Source: Cocos nucifera | Lineage: Eukaryota; Streptophyta; Magnoliopsida; Arecales; Arecaceae | DNA: 64,000 nt | Direction: 5' to 3' | Assembly (NCBI GenBank): GCA_006176705.1 | Contig: QRFJ01000488.1 | Location: 1-64,000, forward strand | Part shown: positions 44,825-55,935 of the stretch, in pieces | Position numbering within the stretch: the stretch's first letter is position 1 | Layout: every line of letters starts with the position of its first letter | Notes under the pieces: generated by a model | The model's database searches: none | Told to the model about the DNA's origin: nothing | Seen by the model: only the letters and a program-made list of their open reading frames with translations | Position numbers and translations under genes: made by a program

Positions 44825-46287
44825 TGTTGGTGCAGAATCTGATTGACGTCAGATTGAGTTGGAATAGAGGAGGACGAGGTCGTCGTCGGTGATCTGCAAA
44901 ATAAAATCCCATCTGGAGTCGTGGTGGTGGCTCCGACAAGATCCTCCGACGATCAAGTCAACTATTCTAGCCAACAAAAATAGAGTGCTTAGGAAAGAGT
45001 TCGATAGAGTTTTGCGAAGGAGAAGAGAGATTAGAGAAAATGTATCTGAAGGATCCCTTTTTATAGATGGAACTTGATTGATGATGATGGCCATACCATT
45101 CGGTAGTGGATCGTTCAGAGCCATGTGGGGTTTGGTATAGAGAGGAAGATATCGTCAGGCTGATAGTGACGCCATACCATCCAATAGTGGACCACTCAAG
45201 ACCTGGTGGAGTCTATCATTGAGGAGGGTATCATCTGTAGCATCATCTGTAGTAAACTGATGGCGATCGTTCGTCGAGATTTAATAGCCGTAGTTCGGAG
45301 GTAGCATAGTTTGGAGGAAGCAGGAATTGGTAGGTGAAGAACTTTGACACATATCAATTCTAGAGGAGTTCGGACTCCTGAAGAAAATACATTTGGGAGG
45401 GATCATCCGAAGGAATGCTAACTAAAATCTGGAAGCAATCCGCTGAAGGAATCTGACTGAAGAAGAAGTTCGGAAGGAGTTTGGCTCTTGAAGGAGTTCG
45501 GCTGAAAGAGAAGTCTGAAAGGAGTTCAACTTCTAAAAAAATCTAACTAAAGAAGGAGTTCGAAAGGAGTTTTGCTCCTATAGAAATCCGACTGAAGGAG
45601 AGATCTGAAAGAAGTTTGGCTTCTGTCGGAGACCAACTGAAGAAAAGATCCGGAAGGAGTTCAGCTCTTGTAGAAACTTGACTGAAAGAGAAGTCTGAAA
45701 GGAGTTCGGCTTCTATAGAAATCTGACTAAAGGAGAGATCTGGAAGGAGTTTGGCTCCTATAGAAACTTGACTAAAGGAGGAGTCCAGAAGGAGTTCAAC
45801 TCCTATAGAAACTTGATTGAAGGAGAGATCCAGAAAGAGTTTGGAAGGAGTTCGGCTCCTATAGGAGTTCGACTGAAGGAGAGATCTGGAAGAAGTTTGG
45901 CCGCTAGGAGAGTTCGGTTGGGGCTCGGCTACTGAGAAGTTCGATCGGTTAAAGAAGTTTGGCTCCTAGAGAAATCCGACTGAAGAAGAAGTTTGAAAGA
46001 AGTTTGGCTCATGTAGAAATCTGACTAAAGGAGGAGTCTGAAAGAAGTTCGACTCCTATAGAAACTTGACTAAAGAAGAAATTCAGAAGGAGTTTGGCTC
46101 CTACAGAAATCCAACTGAAGGAGGGGTCCGAAAGGAGTTCAGCTCATGCAGAAACTTGACTGAAGGAGTCCGGAAGGAGTTTGGCTCCTGAAGGAAGAAT
46201 TCTCAATAGAAGCTCTTCCATGATTACTAGTTGCATTAGGCTAAGCATCAGACTGGACTTTGATGGGAGTGAAATTTATCCTCAATA
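44825..46287 (-). repeat. 3' LTR of the gag-only Tat element
   Basis: On the + strand starts TGTTGGTGCAGAATCTGATT; ends CCTCAATA (decayed from CCCCAACA). It contains a 45-bp repeat array at about 45440-46195. Confidence 0.92.
45440..46195 (+). repeat. 45-bp minisatellite in the 3' LTR
   Basis: About 16 imperfect units of the form AAGGAGTTTGGCTCCTATAG plus AAATCTGACTGAAGGAGAGATCCGG. GGAGTTTGGCTCC inside each unit is a near palindrome. The same array is in the other LTR. Confidence 0.9.
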
Positions 46288-46375
46288 ATAGTCTCCTTAC
46301 TTTCAAGTTCGAAATTTGAAGGAAGAGAGTATAAAAAAGGCAACTTCTAAAGTCCTTTTTTGGGCTCTACACCAT

Positions 46376-49090
46376 TGAGGTTGAAGCTCGGAGGGAGATC
46401 TTATCTCCAGCCGAGGTTGACATTGAAGTTGAAGCTCGGGAGAGATCTTATCTCTAGTTGAGGTTGATGTTGAAGTTACAGCTTGGGGAAGATCTTATCT
46501 TTTGTGGAGGTTGAAGTTGAAGTTGAAGTTGAAGCCGAGGAGATCTTATCTTCAGCCAAGGTTGAAGGAGATCTTATCTCCTATTGATGTAGAAGCTCGG
46601 AGGAGATCTTTATCTCTAGTCGAGGTTGAAGAAAATCTTATCTCCTATGACGTAGACGTTGAAGCTCGAAGGAGATCTTATCTCCAGCCGAGATTGAAGG
46701 CGATCTTATCTTCCTACTGAGGTTGATGTTTGAAGCTTGGGGGAGATCTTATCTCCAGTCGAGGTTGAAGAAGATCTATCTCCTGTTGATGTAGAAGCTC
46801 AGAGGAAATCTTATATCCAACCGAGGTTGAAGGAGATCTTATCTCCTATTTTATGCAGATGTTGAAGCTCGGGGGAGATCATATCTCTAGCCGAGGTTGA
46901 AGGAGATCTTATCTCCTATTGATGTAGACGTTGAAGCTCGGGGGATCTTATCTCCAGTCGAGGTTGAAGAAGATCTTATCTCTTATTGATGAAGAAGCTT
47001 GGAAAAGATCTTATCTCCAGTTGAGGTTAAAGGAGAACCTATCTCCTATTGACGTGGACATTGAAGCTCGGAGGAGATCTTATCTCAAGACGAGATTGAA
47101 GGAGATCTTATTTCCTATTGATGTAGAAGCTCGGGGGAGATATTATCTCCAATCAAGATTGAAGAAGATCTTATCTCCTATTGATGAGAAGCTCGGAAGG
47201 AGATCTTATTCATTCGAGGTTGAAGGAGATCTTATCTCCTGTTGACATAGACGTTAAAGCTTGGGAGAGATCTTATCTTCAGCCAAGGTTGAAGGAGATC
47301 TTATCTCCTATTGACGTAGACATTGAAGTTCGAAGGAGATCTTATCTTCAGCCAAGGTTAAAGAAGATTTTATCTCCTGTTGATGTTGATATTAAAGATC
47401 GAGGGAGATCTTATCTCTAGCCGAGTTGAAGAAGATCTTATTCTCCTGTTGACATAGACTTTGAAGCTCGAGGGAGATCTTATCTCCAACCAAGGTTAAA
47501 GAAGATCTTATCTCCTATTGTGTAGAAGCTCGGAAAGAGATCTTATTTTCTAGCTGAGGTTGAAGAAGATCTTATCCCTATTGACATAGACATTGATGCT
47601 CGAGAGAGTCTTTATCTCCAATCAAGGTTGAAGAAGATCTTATCTCTGTTGACTGAGACATTGAAGCATGGGAGAGATCTTATCCCAATCGAGATTGATA
47701 GAGATCTTATCTCCTATGATGTAGATGTTTAAAGCTTGGGGGAAGATCTTACTCTAGCTAAAGTTGAGAGATCTTATCTCCTATTGATGTAGACTTCGAA
47801 GTTCGGAGGAGATCTTATCTCCAGTCGAGATCGAAAGAAGATTCTTATCTTTTATTAATGTAGAAGCTCGGGGGAGATCTTATCTCCAACCGAGATTGAA
47901 GGAGATCTTATCTCCTTTTGACGTAGACGTTGAAGCTTGGGAGAGATCTTATCTTTCAGTCGAGGTTGAAGAAGATCTTATCTCCTGTTAACGTAGATGT
48001 TGAAGCTTCGAAGGAGATCTTATCTCCAACGAGATTGAAGGAGATCTTATCTTCCTATTGATGTAGATTTGAAGCTCGGAAAGATTTATTCTCTAGCCGG
48101 AGTTAAAGAAATCTTATCTCCTGTTGATGTAGACTTTGAAGCTCGGAGGAGATCTTATCTCCAATCAAGGTTGAAGGAGATCTTATCTTCTATTAATGTA
48201 GAAGCTCAAGAAGATCTTATCTCCAATCGAGGTTGAAGGAGATCTTATCTCCTATTGACATAGATGTTGAAGCTTGGAGGAGATCTTTATCTCCCCAGCG
48301 AGGTTCAAAGGAGATCTTATCTTCTGTTAAGGTTGATTGTTGAAGCTCGAAGGAGATCTTATCTCTAGCTGAGGTTAAGGAGATCTTATCTCCTATTGAT
48401 GTAGAAGCTTGGAAGAGATTTTATCTTTAGTCGAGGTTGAAGAAGATCTTATCTCCTATTTAATACAGCACGTTTGAGCTCGAGAGAGATCTTATCTCAA
48501 TCGAGGTTGAAGGAGAATCTTATCTCCTATTAGATGTGAAGCTTGGAGAGATTTATCTCCAACTGAGGTTTAAAGGAGATCTTATCTCCTATTTAGGGGA
48601 GATCTTATCTTCAGTTGAGGTTTGAAGGAGATCTTATCTTCTATTTGATGTCGATGCTGGGGAGATCTTATCTCCAAACAAGATTGAAGTTGAAGTTGAA
48701 GCTCGGAGGAGATCTTATCTCCAGTCGAGTTGAAGTTGAAGTTGAAGTTGAGCGGAGGAGATCTTATCTTCAACCAGGTTGAAGGAGATCTTATCTCCTA
48801 TTGATGTAAGCTCGGGAGAGATCTATCTTCAGACGAGGTTGAAGGAGATCTATTATCTCGATTGACGTAGACATTGAGCTCAGGAGAGATCTTATTCTCT
48901 AATCGAGTTGAAGGAGATCTTTTCTTCTGTTGAGATTGATGTTGAAACTCGAGAGAGATCTTTATCTTCATCGAGGTTGAAGGAGATCTTATCTTCTATT
49001 GATGTAGAAGCTTGAGGGAGATCTTATCTCTAGCTGAGGAGATCTTATCTCCAATCGAGGTTGAAGGAGATCTTATCTCTCTGTTGTTGT
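46376..49090 (+). repeat. 2.7 kb array of GGAGATCTTATCTCC units
   Basis: Dozens of copies of GGAGATCTTATCTCC, a 6-bp inverted repeat with a 3-base loop. Copies occur about every 33 bp, alternately followed by AGTCGAGGTTGAA and TATTGATGTAGAAGCTCGG, so the higher-order unit is about 63-69 bp. Frames such as 46502-46720 and 46931-47420 read RRRSYLQPRLKEILSPIDVD-like peptides with frequent shifts, so I do not take this as coding. It lies in the 3' half of the gag-only element. Confidence 0.93.
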
Positions 49091-49129
49091 TGTTATAATG
49101 CGGTGCCATCGTCGCGTCTTTTCTCTCAT

Positions 49130-49670
49130 CCTATTCTAAATAAATGAGGCCTTCAACTTTGCTCACGTTAAGATGAGATTCTCCTTTCTATTCTAATGGA
49201 CTATGGAGCACATAAGGGCCCATTTGTCAGGGGCTCTCCCCCATCTCGTTCTAAAATGAATGAGGCCTTCGACTTTGCTCGCATTAGGATAGGTTCTCCT
49301 CCTATTCCTATGGACTGTGGGGGCATGTAAGGGTCGTTGTCAAAACCCTCTACCCCCATTCTGTTAAATGAATGAGGCCTTCGACTTTACTCACGTTAGG
49401 ATGAGATTTTTCTCCTATTCTAACAGCTGTTGGGGCATATAACGACCATCTATCAGGTCCCTCCCCCATCTCGTCTATAATGGAGAGGCCTTTACCTTGC
49501 TCATGTTAGGATGAGTTTCTCCTTCTTATTCCTAATTTTAGGCTGTGGAGGGCATATAGGGCATTATTCAGGGCCTCTCCCCATCTCGTCTAAAATGAAC
49601 GAGGCCTTCAACTTGCTCGTGTTAGGATGAGATTCTCCTTCAATTCCTAACATGGTCACTATTGATTGCT
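49130..49670 (+). repeat. About 115-bp tandem repeat, five copies
   Basis: AATGAGGCCTTCGACTTTGC-like landmarks near 49147, 49261, 49373, 49487 and 49606, each followed by TTAGGATGAGATTCTCC and a GGGGCATATAAGGGCC-like segment. The landmark recalls the GAATGAGGTTAACCTCC segment after integrase in the full Tat element (near 10532). Confidence 0.85.
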
Positions 49671-49779
49671 TCTTTTCTATCATCAGATAGTTTTTGCATC
49701 AAGAAACAATAATATTGAAATGGAGGTATTTTATGGAAGAAAAATTACCGATGGTACATTCTCAGATTCTTTGAGTCTC

Positions 49780-49935
49780 AAGATCATGGGAGCGTTGTTC
49801 TTCCGAGCTTCTTCAGATGATAAGTTCTAGGCGGACGACCTCCTCTATTTCATATGGGCCTTCTCAATTCGGGGCAAGCTTCCCCTGGTTCTGAGGCTGA
49901 GAGATGGTGGCTCACCGAAGTACTAAGCCCTCCTA
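49780..49935 (-). pseudogene. Integrase C-terminal remnant fused behind gag
   Basis: Reads LVLR-ATISQPQNQGKLAPN, WEGPYEIEEVVRLE and a decayed tail. This is the same segment as 10290-10440 of the full Tat element (LVLQ-ADISQLQNQEKLTPN). It follows the gag end block (DRPSFDIINAISRR) with no protease or RT between, which marks the deletion junction at about 49928. Confidence 0.88.
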
Positions 49936-51215
49936 GAGATAGCATTGATGATGTCGAAAGATGGCCGATCTCCTTATTGTTCCTCCCTTATTGGTGGTTC
50001 TAGCTATGGTAGCACCATTGGCTTGCTTCAGGCCAGCGTCTGTGGAGCATTGAGGAGGGGCGTAGTTATGAAACCTTCAGAAGGAAAAACTTCTTCATGT
50101 CCTTCTATCGGAGCTTCTTTGATGACGAGCTTGAGAGAGAGTTTGGCCTTGCTTGTGCTCGGAGGAGAGTTCGTGAGCACGGTCGAACTTCATTCAATCC
50201 TCCATCAGTCATGGGTTTGCTAGACTCATCCGCCAACTGCTCTCCTATGGCTTCTTCATCCTTTAACTTGAAGGCTTCTTCCACATGGGCATATCTCTCG
50301 ACCCGAACTAGTAGATTGATAAAGTTCTTAGGGTACTTCTTCTCCAACCTCCAACGTAGCAGCATTAAACCAGATGACATAAGTTTGGATGGATTCTTCC
50401 TCCTTCTACTTGACGTTCATCAGATAATCCGAACCTCGATACGGACGTCGGCTGCTGATGAAGTGAGCCACAAACTGATGGCTCATTTGGTAAAAGAAAA
50501 AGATCGTATCCGACTTCAATGATGAGTACCAGTTTCTTACTTCTCTCTTTAAGATAGATGGAAAAGCTCGGCATAATATGGCATCTGGTGCACCATGGAG
50601 CAGCATCATGGCCTAGAAGGCTTTCAGATGATCGATCGGATCAAAGGTTCCATCATAGCTTTCAAATTGGGAGAGCTTAAAGTTTGATGGAATGAGCTCT
50701 TACATAATTTGGAGAGAGAAATGGGGATCGATGCAGATGTCGTCATGGTGAGCTGGAGCAACATGGTTGAGCCTCTCAATCCATCGATCCATCCCCCGTA
50801 GTTTTTGATTAAGAACATTAACTCGATTGCAGGTCTTGGAAGGCTTCCAACCATGGATGGGGAAGGTCCATTTCGGAGAAGAACCATGATCCAAGCAAGA
50901 ATCCTCTGCTCTCTATTTCTCCTTTCTAGGGGTGTTGGTATGCTAGCCCAAGTGCTCCTTCTCGGGATCAATTTTTGACATCCCGACGGTGGGTTTCCTA
51001 GTAGAACTGCCACCATAGGCTGCCGCATGGCCTGCACCATTTTGGTGAGGCCCTGAATCCACTACAATAGCAGGTTAAACTGCTCTGGGTCTACCATGGC
51101 TGTTGGTGGAGGAGGTGGTTGAAATATCGATGATGGAGTAGGAACAAATGGATCTAGCTCAGACCTGATGGTAGAAGAAGTAGATCTCTAGGAAGTCGCC
51201 TTCTTAGGAGGTATT
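49936..51215 (-). pseudogene. Tat gag of the gag-only element, broken
   Basis: The start codon near 51213 has become ATA (reading IPPKKATS); the full element has ATG there. Readable parts: TAMVDPEQFNLLL and WIQGLTKMVQAMRQP (near 51100-51015), MMLLHGAPDAILCRAFPSIL (50609-50550), MSHQFVAHFISSRRPYRGSD (near 50490-50430) and YPKNFINLLVRVERYAHVEE (near 50330). The zinc knuckle seen in the full element near 2715-2800 is not recognisable. Several shifts and stops. Confidence 0.87.
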
Positions 51216-51338
51216 TCTTAAAATTAAGGAAGAGGATGGAGATGAACCTTGAAGAAGAAGGTCGGCAGGGTCGATTGAGCACTCCTTTAAGAATAAAGGT
51301 ACTTCAAAAACTGAGGTTCCTTTCTCTAGCATCAATTC
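51216..51338 (-). other. Leader and possible primer binding site of the gag-only element
   Basis: Directly after the 5' LTR the - strand reads TTGATGCTAGAGAAAGG, possibly a CpG-decayed TTGGCGCTAGA-type site. I cannot assign a tRNA with confidence. Confidence 0.45.
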
Positions 51339-52847
51339 TGTTGGTGCAGAATCTGGTTGATGTCGGATTGAGCTAGAGTGGAGGAGGACGAGGTCGCCAT
51401 CGGTGATCTACAAAATAAAGTTTCATTCAGAGTTGGTGGTGGTGGCTCTAATAGGACCCTCCGATGATCAAGTCAGCTCTTTTGATCAACAAAAATGGAG
51501 TGTTCAGGAAAACATTCGATAGAGTTTGAAAAAAATAAGAGAGCTTAAAGAAAATATATCTTGAGGGTCTCTTTTTATAGATGGAACTTGATTGATGGTG
51601 ATGGCCATACCGTCCGATAGTGAGCCACTCAGGGCCATATGGGATTCGATACGGAGAGAAAGATGTCGTCAGGCTAATAGTGATAGTCATACCATCCCAT
51701 AGTGGGTTGCTCGAGGTTTGGTGGAGTCTGTCATGGAGGGGGTGCCGCCTGTAGTGTCATGTGTAACAAACTGATGGTGATCGTTCATCGAGATTTAATA
51801 GCCGTAGTTCGAAGGAAGCATAGTTCGTAGGAAGCAGGCATTGGTTAGTGAAGAACTTTGACATATATCAATTCTAGAGAAGTTTAGACTCATGAAGAAA
51901 ATACGTTTGGGGAGGATCATCCGAAAGGAATGCTAGCTAAAATCTAAAAGCAATCCACTGGAGGAATTCAACTAAAGGAGAAGTCCAGAAGGAGTTCAAC
52001 CAAAGGAGAAGTTCCAAAGGAGTTTGGCTCCTGAAGAAATTTGACTGAAAGAGGAGTCTGGAAGGAGTTTGGCTCTTGGAGGAGTTCGGCCAAAGGAGAA
52101 GTTTGAAAGGAGTTTGGCTTCTAGAGGACTCTGACTAAAGGAGGAGTCTAAAAGGAGTTCGGCTTCTATAGAAATTCGACTGAAGGAGAGATCCAGAAGA
52201 AGTTTGGCTCCTATAGGTGTCCGACTGAAGGAGAGATTCGTAAGGAGTTTGGCTCCTATAGAAATTTGACTGAAGGAGGAGTTCGAAAAGAGTTTGGCTT
52301 ATGTAGAAATTCGACTGAAGGAGAGATCCAGAAGGAGTTTGGCTTCTGTAGAAACTTGACTGATGGAGGAGTCTGGAAGAATTTCGGCTCCTATAGAAAC
52401 TTGACTGATGGAGAGATCCGGAAGGAGTTCGGCTCCTGTATGAGTTTGACTGAAGAAGAGATTCGGAAGGAGTTTGACTAGAGCTTAGCCACTGAGGAGT
52501 TCAACCAACTGAAGGAGTTTGGCTCCTAAAGAAATTCGACTGAAGGAGTCCGGAAGGAGTTTGGCTCATGTAGAAATCTGACTGAAGGAGGAGTCTAGAA
52601 GGAGTTTGGCTCCTGCAGAAACTTAACTGAAGGAGGAGTCTGAAAGGATTTCGGCTCCTATAGAAATCTAACTGAAGGAGGGGTCCGGAAGGAGTTCGGC
52701 TCCTACAGAAACTTGACTGAAGGAGGAGTCCGAAAGGAGTTCGGCTCATGGAGGGAGAATTTTTAATTGAAGCTCTTCCATGATTATCGATTGCATTAGG
52801 CTAAGCATCAGACTAAATTTCGGTGGGAGCGGGGTTTATCCCCAACA
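51339..52847 (-). repeat. 5' LTR of the gag-only Tat element
   Basis: On the + strand starts TGTTGGTGCAGAATCTGG and ends TTTATCCCCAACA; carries the 45-bp array at about 51960-52745. Confidence 0.93.
51960..52745 (+). repeat. 45-bp minisatellite in the 5' LTR
   Basis: Imperfect 45-bp units as in the 3' LTR. Because 45 is a multiple of three, frames stay open on both strands (52266-52481 on +, with RKEFGSYRNLTDGEI repeats; 52749-52501 on -, with LLLQLSFCRSQTPS repeats). Confidence 0.9.
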
Positions 52848-52852
52848 TGTAT

Positions 52853-53760
52853 CATCAATAAAGATAATAAAGTAAAGATAACCATTCCTAGCCTGTATAT
52901 CAAATAGGCCGCATACATCAGTGTGTACCAAGATAAGTTTGGTCATTTTTCTCAAAGATAGGATTCACAAACTAAATATGACACATTATTTAATGAGCCA
53001 AGAAGCCCATCTTTCTCCAATTTGTTTATCCTTTTCTCTCCAATATAACCAAACCTAAGGTGCCTCATACACTTTAGGTTCATCTTATCTTTAGATCTCT
53101 TAGATCCATGGTATTCACTACCTACTCAAAAATATTCACAGACACATCCATATGCAAGTAATAGAGACTATCAATTATAAAGCCGCATGCAACTAATTTA
53201 TTTCTAAAATAAATGAAGTAATAATCTTTATCAAAATTAAAAATATAATCATCTTGTGCTAATGAAGAGATGAAATCAAATTCTTGCTAGTAGCAAGTAT
53301 ATAATAATAGTCTCTAAGCACTAAACTATGACAAGATGGTATTTGTAGAGGATGGATGCCCAAAGCAATAACAACAACTCTTGTGCCATTGCCAACCTAT
53401 AGGGTCACATCACCTTCGCTCAATCCTCTTCTTTCCTTTAGACCCTACATTAAAGTATGTAAATGAAAACTAGAATCAGAGTCTATAACCCAATTGAAAG
53501 TAAAAGAAACCCTAACGTTAGTTTCAATTACCAGTAGGTCTGACATACCTTTCAAAGATGTGTCCTTCTTGTTTTTCAGAAACTCTAGGTATATGGGACA
53601 ATTCCTTTTCCAATGATCGTTAATATTGTAGTAGAAATATTTTTTCTTGTTAGTGATCTTCTTCTTAGGAGTTTCCCTTTTTGGCTTGCTTTTGATCTTT
53701 TGCTTCTTCGTGGTCTTTTTCTTCTTCTTCACAGTCTTTTTCTTCTTCTAATAAGACTTT
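52853..53760 (-). pseudogene. Copia2 integrase start, protease and gag zinc knuckle, broken
   Basis: 52853-53110 matches the Copia1 integrase start. The protease lies near 53510-53470 (FNWVIDSDSSFHLHTLM; DSGAS has become DSDSS). The piece 53732-53445 begins with a Lys-rich stretch, then YFYYNINDHWKRNCPIYLEF, a zinc knuckle with its first two Cys changed to Tyr but the last Cys kept. Colinear with Copia1 37350-38330. Confidence 0.87.
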
Positions 53761-54029
53761 TTTTTGGAAGAAGTAGCCCACTCCACAATGAGAACCATGC
53801 CCTTTGAACCTTTTAAGGCTCCTTTAGCAGTTACCAACATGTTTAATAATTTAGCCTTGGTACAGTCAATTTTATTCATATGGTAGTTTACTATAAACTA
53901 TCCATACGAATTGAGAAGGGATTGTAGGATCAAATCAACTTACAATTTCTTATGTATTATCATGCTGAGCTTCTCAAGCTCTTCTAAGTCTTTAATCATT
54001 ATCAAATAATAATCATGGATAGATTGTCC
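53761..54029 (-). pseudogene. Copia2 gag, middle part
   Basis: The open piece ends at the inserted element B. It reads HDYYLIMIKDLEELEKLSMI, as in Copia1 (HYLMMIKDLEELDKLS). It continues at 57519-57897 on the far side of element B; TGTCC is duplicated at 54025-54029 and 57519-57523. Confidence 0.87.
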
Positions 54030-54944
54030 TGTAGGATCTAATGTGGTGCTCCCAAGCCTTATCCAAGAGTCTAGGATGGGTGTGAGTCCTAGGGCTAGAA
54101 TAGGAGTTGTCCTAGGTGAAGACAGCATGTAGCCCTATACGAGCTCTAGGTTTAGGTGTGAGGACCTTGAGGGGCTTGATAGGTGCTCCAGAGACCTAGG
54201 ATACAAGATAGAGGAAAGGACCAAAGTCAGAAAAAGAATCAGCCAAGAAAAGAAGGTTGATACACAGGTGGGCTAGCTCGAATATGCAAGTGAGCCAGCT
54301 AGGACTGAGATCGAGCCGACTTGGGGTGTAGTCAAGTCAGCTATCTCAGATAGACAGAAGATAGAATTTGGATGAGATGCAGTCGAGCCAGTTTAGCTAT
54401 TGAAAGAGCCAGCTCAATGGCGGCGAATAGAACTGGATAGGATTTTCTATTTGGGATCTTAAGAACTGGTCCAATAAGATTTTAAGGTAGCTAATTCATG
54501 TATGGATCAGATTTAGATTCAAAGGATGAGAGCATGTGAGACATGAGTGTACATGGGCTCGATGAGTGCTTTCATGTATTGGGTTAGCCTAGAAAAATTT
54601 TTTAGCTGGAGTTTGGGTTTATTAAGATTCATGTAGTGTAAAAGAAATTCTAGGGTATATAAACCCAAGCATTGTAACCTTTTACAAGGAATGGAATCAA
54701 TATACAGCTTTTCTCCCTAACTCTCTTCTCTCTTTTCTTTCTGATTCCAACGCCAAGCCCTAGGTACCGTCATTAATCTTTGATCTTCTTCATATTTTTG
54801 GATTAACTTCCAGGTTCATGCAAGAGATTGGATCTATAATTATGATTTCGAGCAGCCGTAGGCACAATAATTGGTATCAAATCAGTATAGATTGTTCCAA
54901 CACTTGGTATTAGAGCTAGATGATGCCATGGTGATGCGCTAACA
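54030..54944 (+). repeat. 5' LTR of small Copia B
   Basis: Starts TGTAGGATCTAATGTGG and ends GATGCGCTAACA. It shares the TGGTGCTCCCAAGCC segment with the LTR of element A. The primer site TGGTATCAGAGCC follows at 54947-54959. A further TTGGTATTAGAGC-like decayed copy lies inside the LTR end (about 54904), and the same occurs in the 3' LTR. Confidence 0.94.
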
Positions 54945-55137
54945 CTTGGTATCAGAGCCTGGTTGAGCCTGAAAAAAGAAGAAGATCATGTTTCAGTAGA
55001 GATTAGCAGCGAGATTCAGATCTAAGATTTTTTCTAGGCTTCGTGAGGAAGGAAGTGATCTAAAAGCTATTGTCCACCATTTCTACTCAAGATAATTTTT
55101 AGATCTACCTGTTAGCTATTTTTGATTCGATTTGATT

Positions 55138-55935
55138 ATGAAGAACAATGGGTTAAAGGTAGGATTTGAGAAATTTGATGAAAAGAGAAGTTTCACAATA
55201 TGGAAGGTTAGGACAGAAGATCTGCTAATTCAGATGAGGCTAGATTCGACCTTAGAGGATAGATCGGAGGAGATGATAGATAAGAAGTGAAAGATCTTAG
55301 AAAAGAGGGTATGTACCATAATTAGGGCTTGTCTGACAGATGAGGTACTATATGATATGTTGGAGGAGAAGACATCCAAGGGTTTGTAGTCAAAGTTACA
55401 TCAGTTATATATGGGAAAGAACATGTGTAATAAGTTGGTGCTGAAGAAGCAATTGTATAGCCTTCGGATGCAAGAGGGCAAGGATGTTGCAGGACATATT
55501 CAGCATTTCGATCAGATGAGCATGGACTTGCTCAATATTGGGGTGGAGTTCCAAGAGGAGGACAAGAGTTTATTACTGCTATGTTCGCTACTTGGGAGCT
55601 TTGATTCGTTGGTAACGACGTTGCTGTATGGTAAAGAGACATTGGTGTATTAGGAGATCGTATCAGTGCTAAGGTCTAATGAGCAGCGAGAATGGATAAT
55701 GAAGAGGGAGGTCTTCCAAGAGGGTTTCATGGTGTTAGAGAGGCCCAGGTAATAGAAGAAGAAGGGTCAACAAGGGATTCAAGAAGTACTTCAAGTGTGG
55801 TGAAGCAGAACACTTTAAGCAAGAATGTCTGCTTTGGAAGAAGTGTAATAGAGGAGAAAAGTTAGATTTCATCGATTCAGTCACTGAAAGTAAAGAGTCG
55901 AATGAGCTCTTAATGGTTTCGAAGGAGCCTATGGG
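55138..55935 (+). pseudogene. Copia gag of element B, broken
   Basis: ATG at 55138 gives MKNNGLKVGFEKFDEKRSF, the usual start of this Copia gag type (KF-G-N-F-W). It continues IWKVRTEDLLIQMRLDS, then after two stops the open piece 55411-55653 (LVLKKQLYSLRMQEGKDVAG, LHIQHFDQMSMDLLNIG-like). A shift near 55660-55780 leads to the zinc knuckle YFKCGEAEHFKQEC (55787-55828), with its first Cys changed to Tyr. There is no protease or RT after it. The gag would package the element's own RNA; its loss makes the copy dependent on others. Confidence 0.88.

Larger units (their letters stand above)
44825..52847 (-). mobile_element. Gag-only, pol-deleted Tat-lineage element (TR-GAG type) with internal arrays
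   Basis: LTRs at 51339-52847 (5', 1509 bp) and 44825-46287 (3', 1463 bp) have inverted ends TGTTGG/CCAACA. A perfect TGTAT duplication flanks the element (44820-44824 and 52848-52852). The 5.05 kb interior, read on the - strand, has a decayed leader, gag (51215 to about 49930), then at once the C-terminal part of integrase (about 49930-49790), then two tandem arrays. Protease, RT, RNase H and most of integrase are absent. Sequence matches to the Tat element at 1266-16884 fix the missing interval as about 2960-10290 there. It would depend on a full Tat relative for movement. Confidence 0.93.

Noticed and set aside
46502..47420. Repetitive open frames reading RRRSYLQPRLKEILSPIDVD-like peptides
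   Set aside because: They arise from the tandem array, shift frame every few units because of one-base indels, and have no fixed start or end; not a protein gene.
52266..52749. 15-residue repeat frames on both strands
   Set aside because: By-product of a 45-bp minisatellite inside an LTR; present in LTR DNA, no start context, open on both strands for the same reason.
44825..52847. Regularly spaced short repeats that could be mistaken for a CRISPR array
   Set aside because: The intervening sequences are themselves repeated, units are imperfect, and the setting is a plant retroelement.
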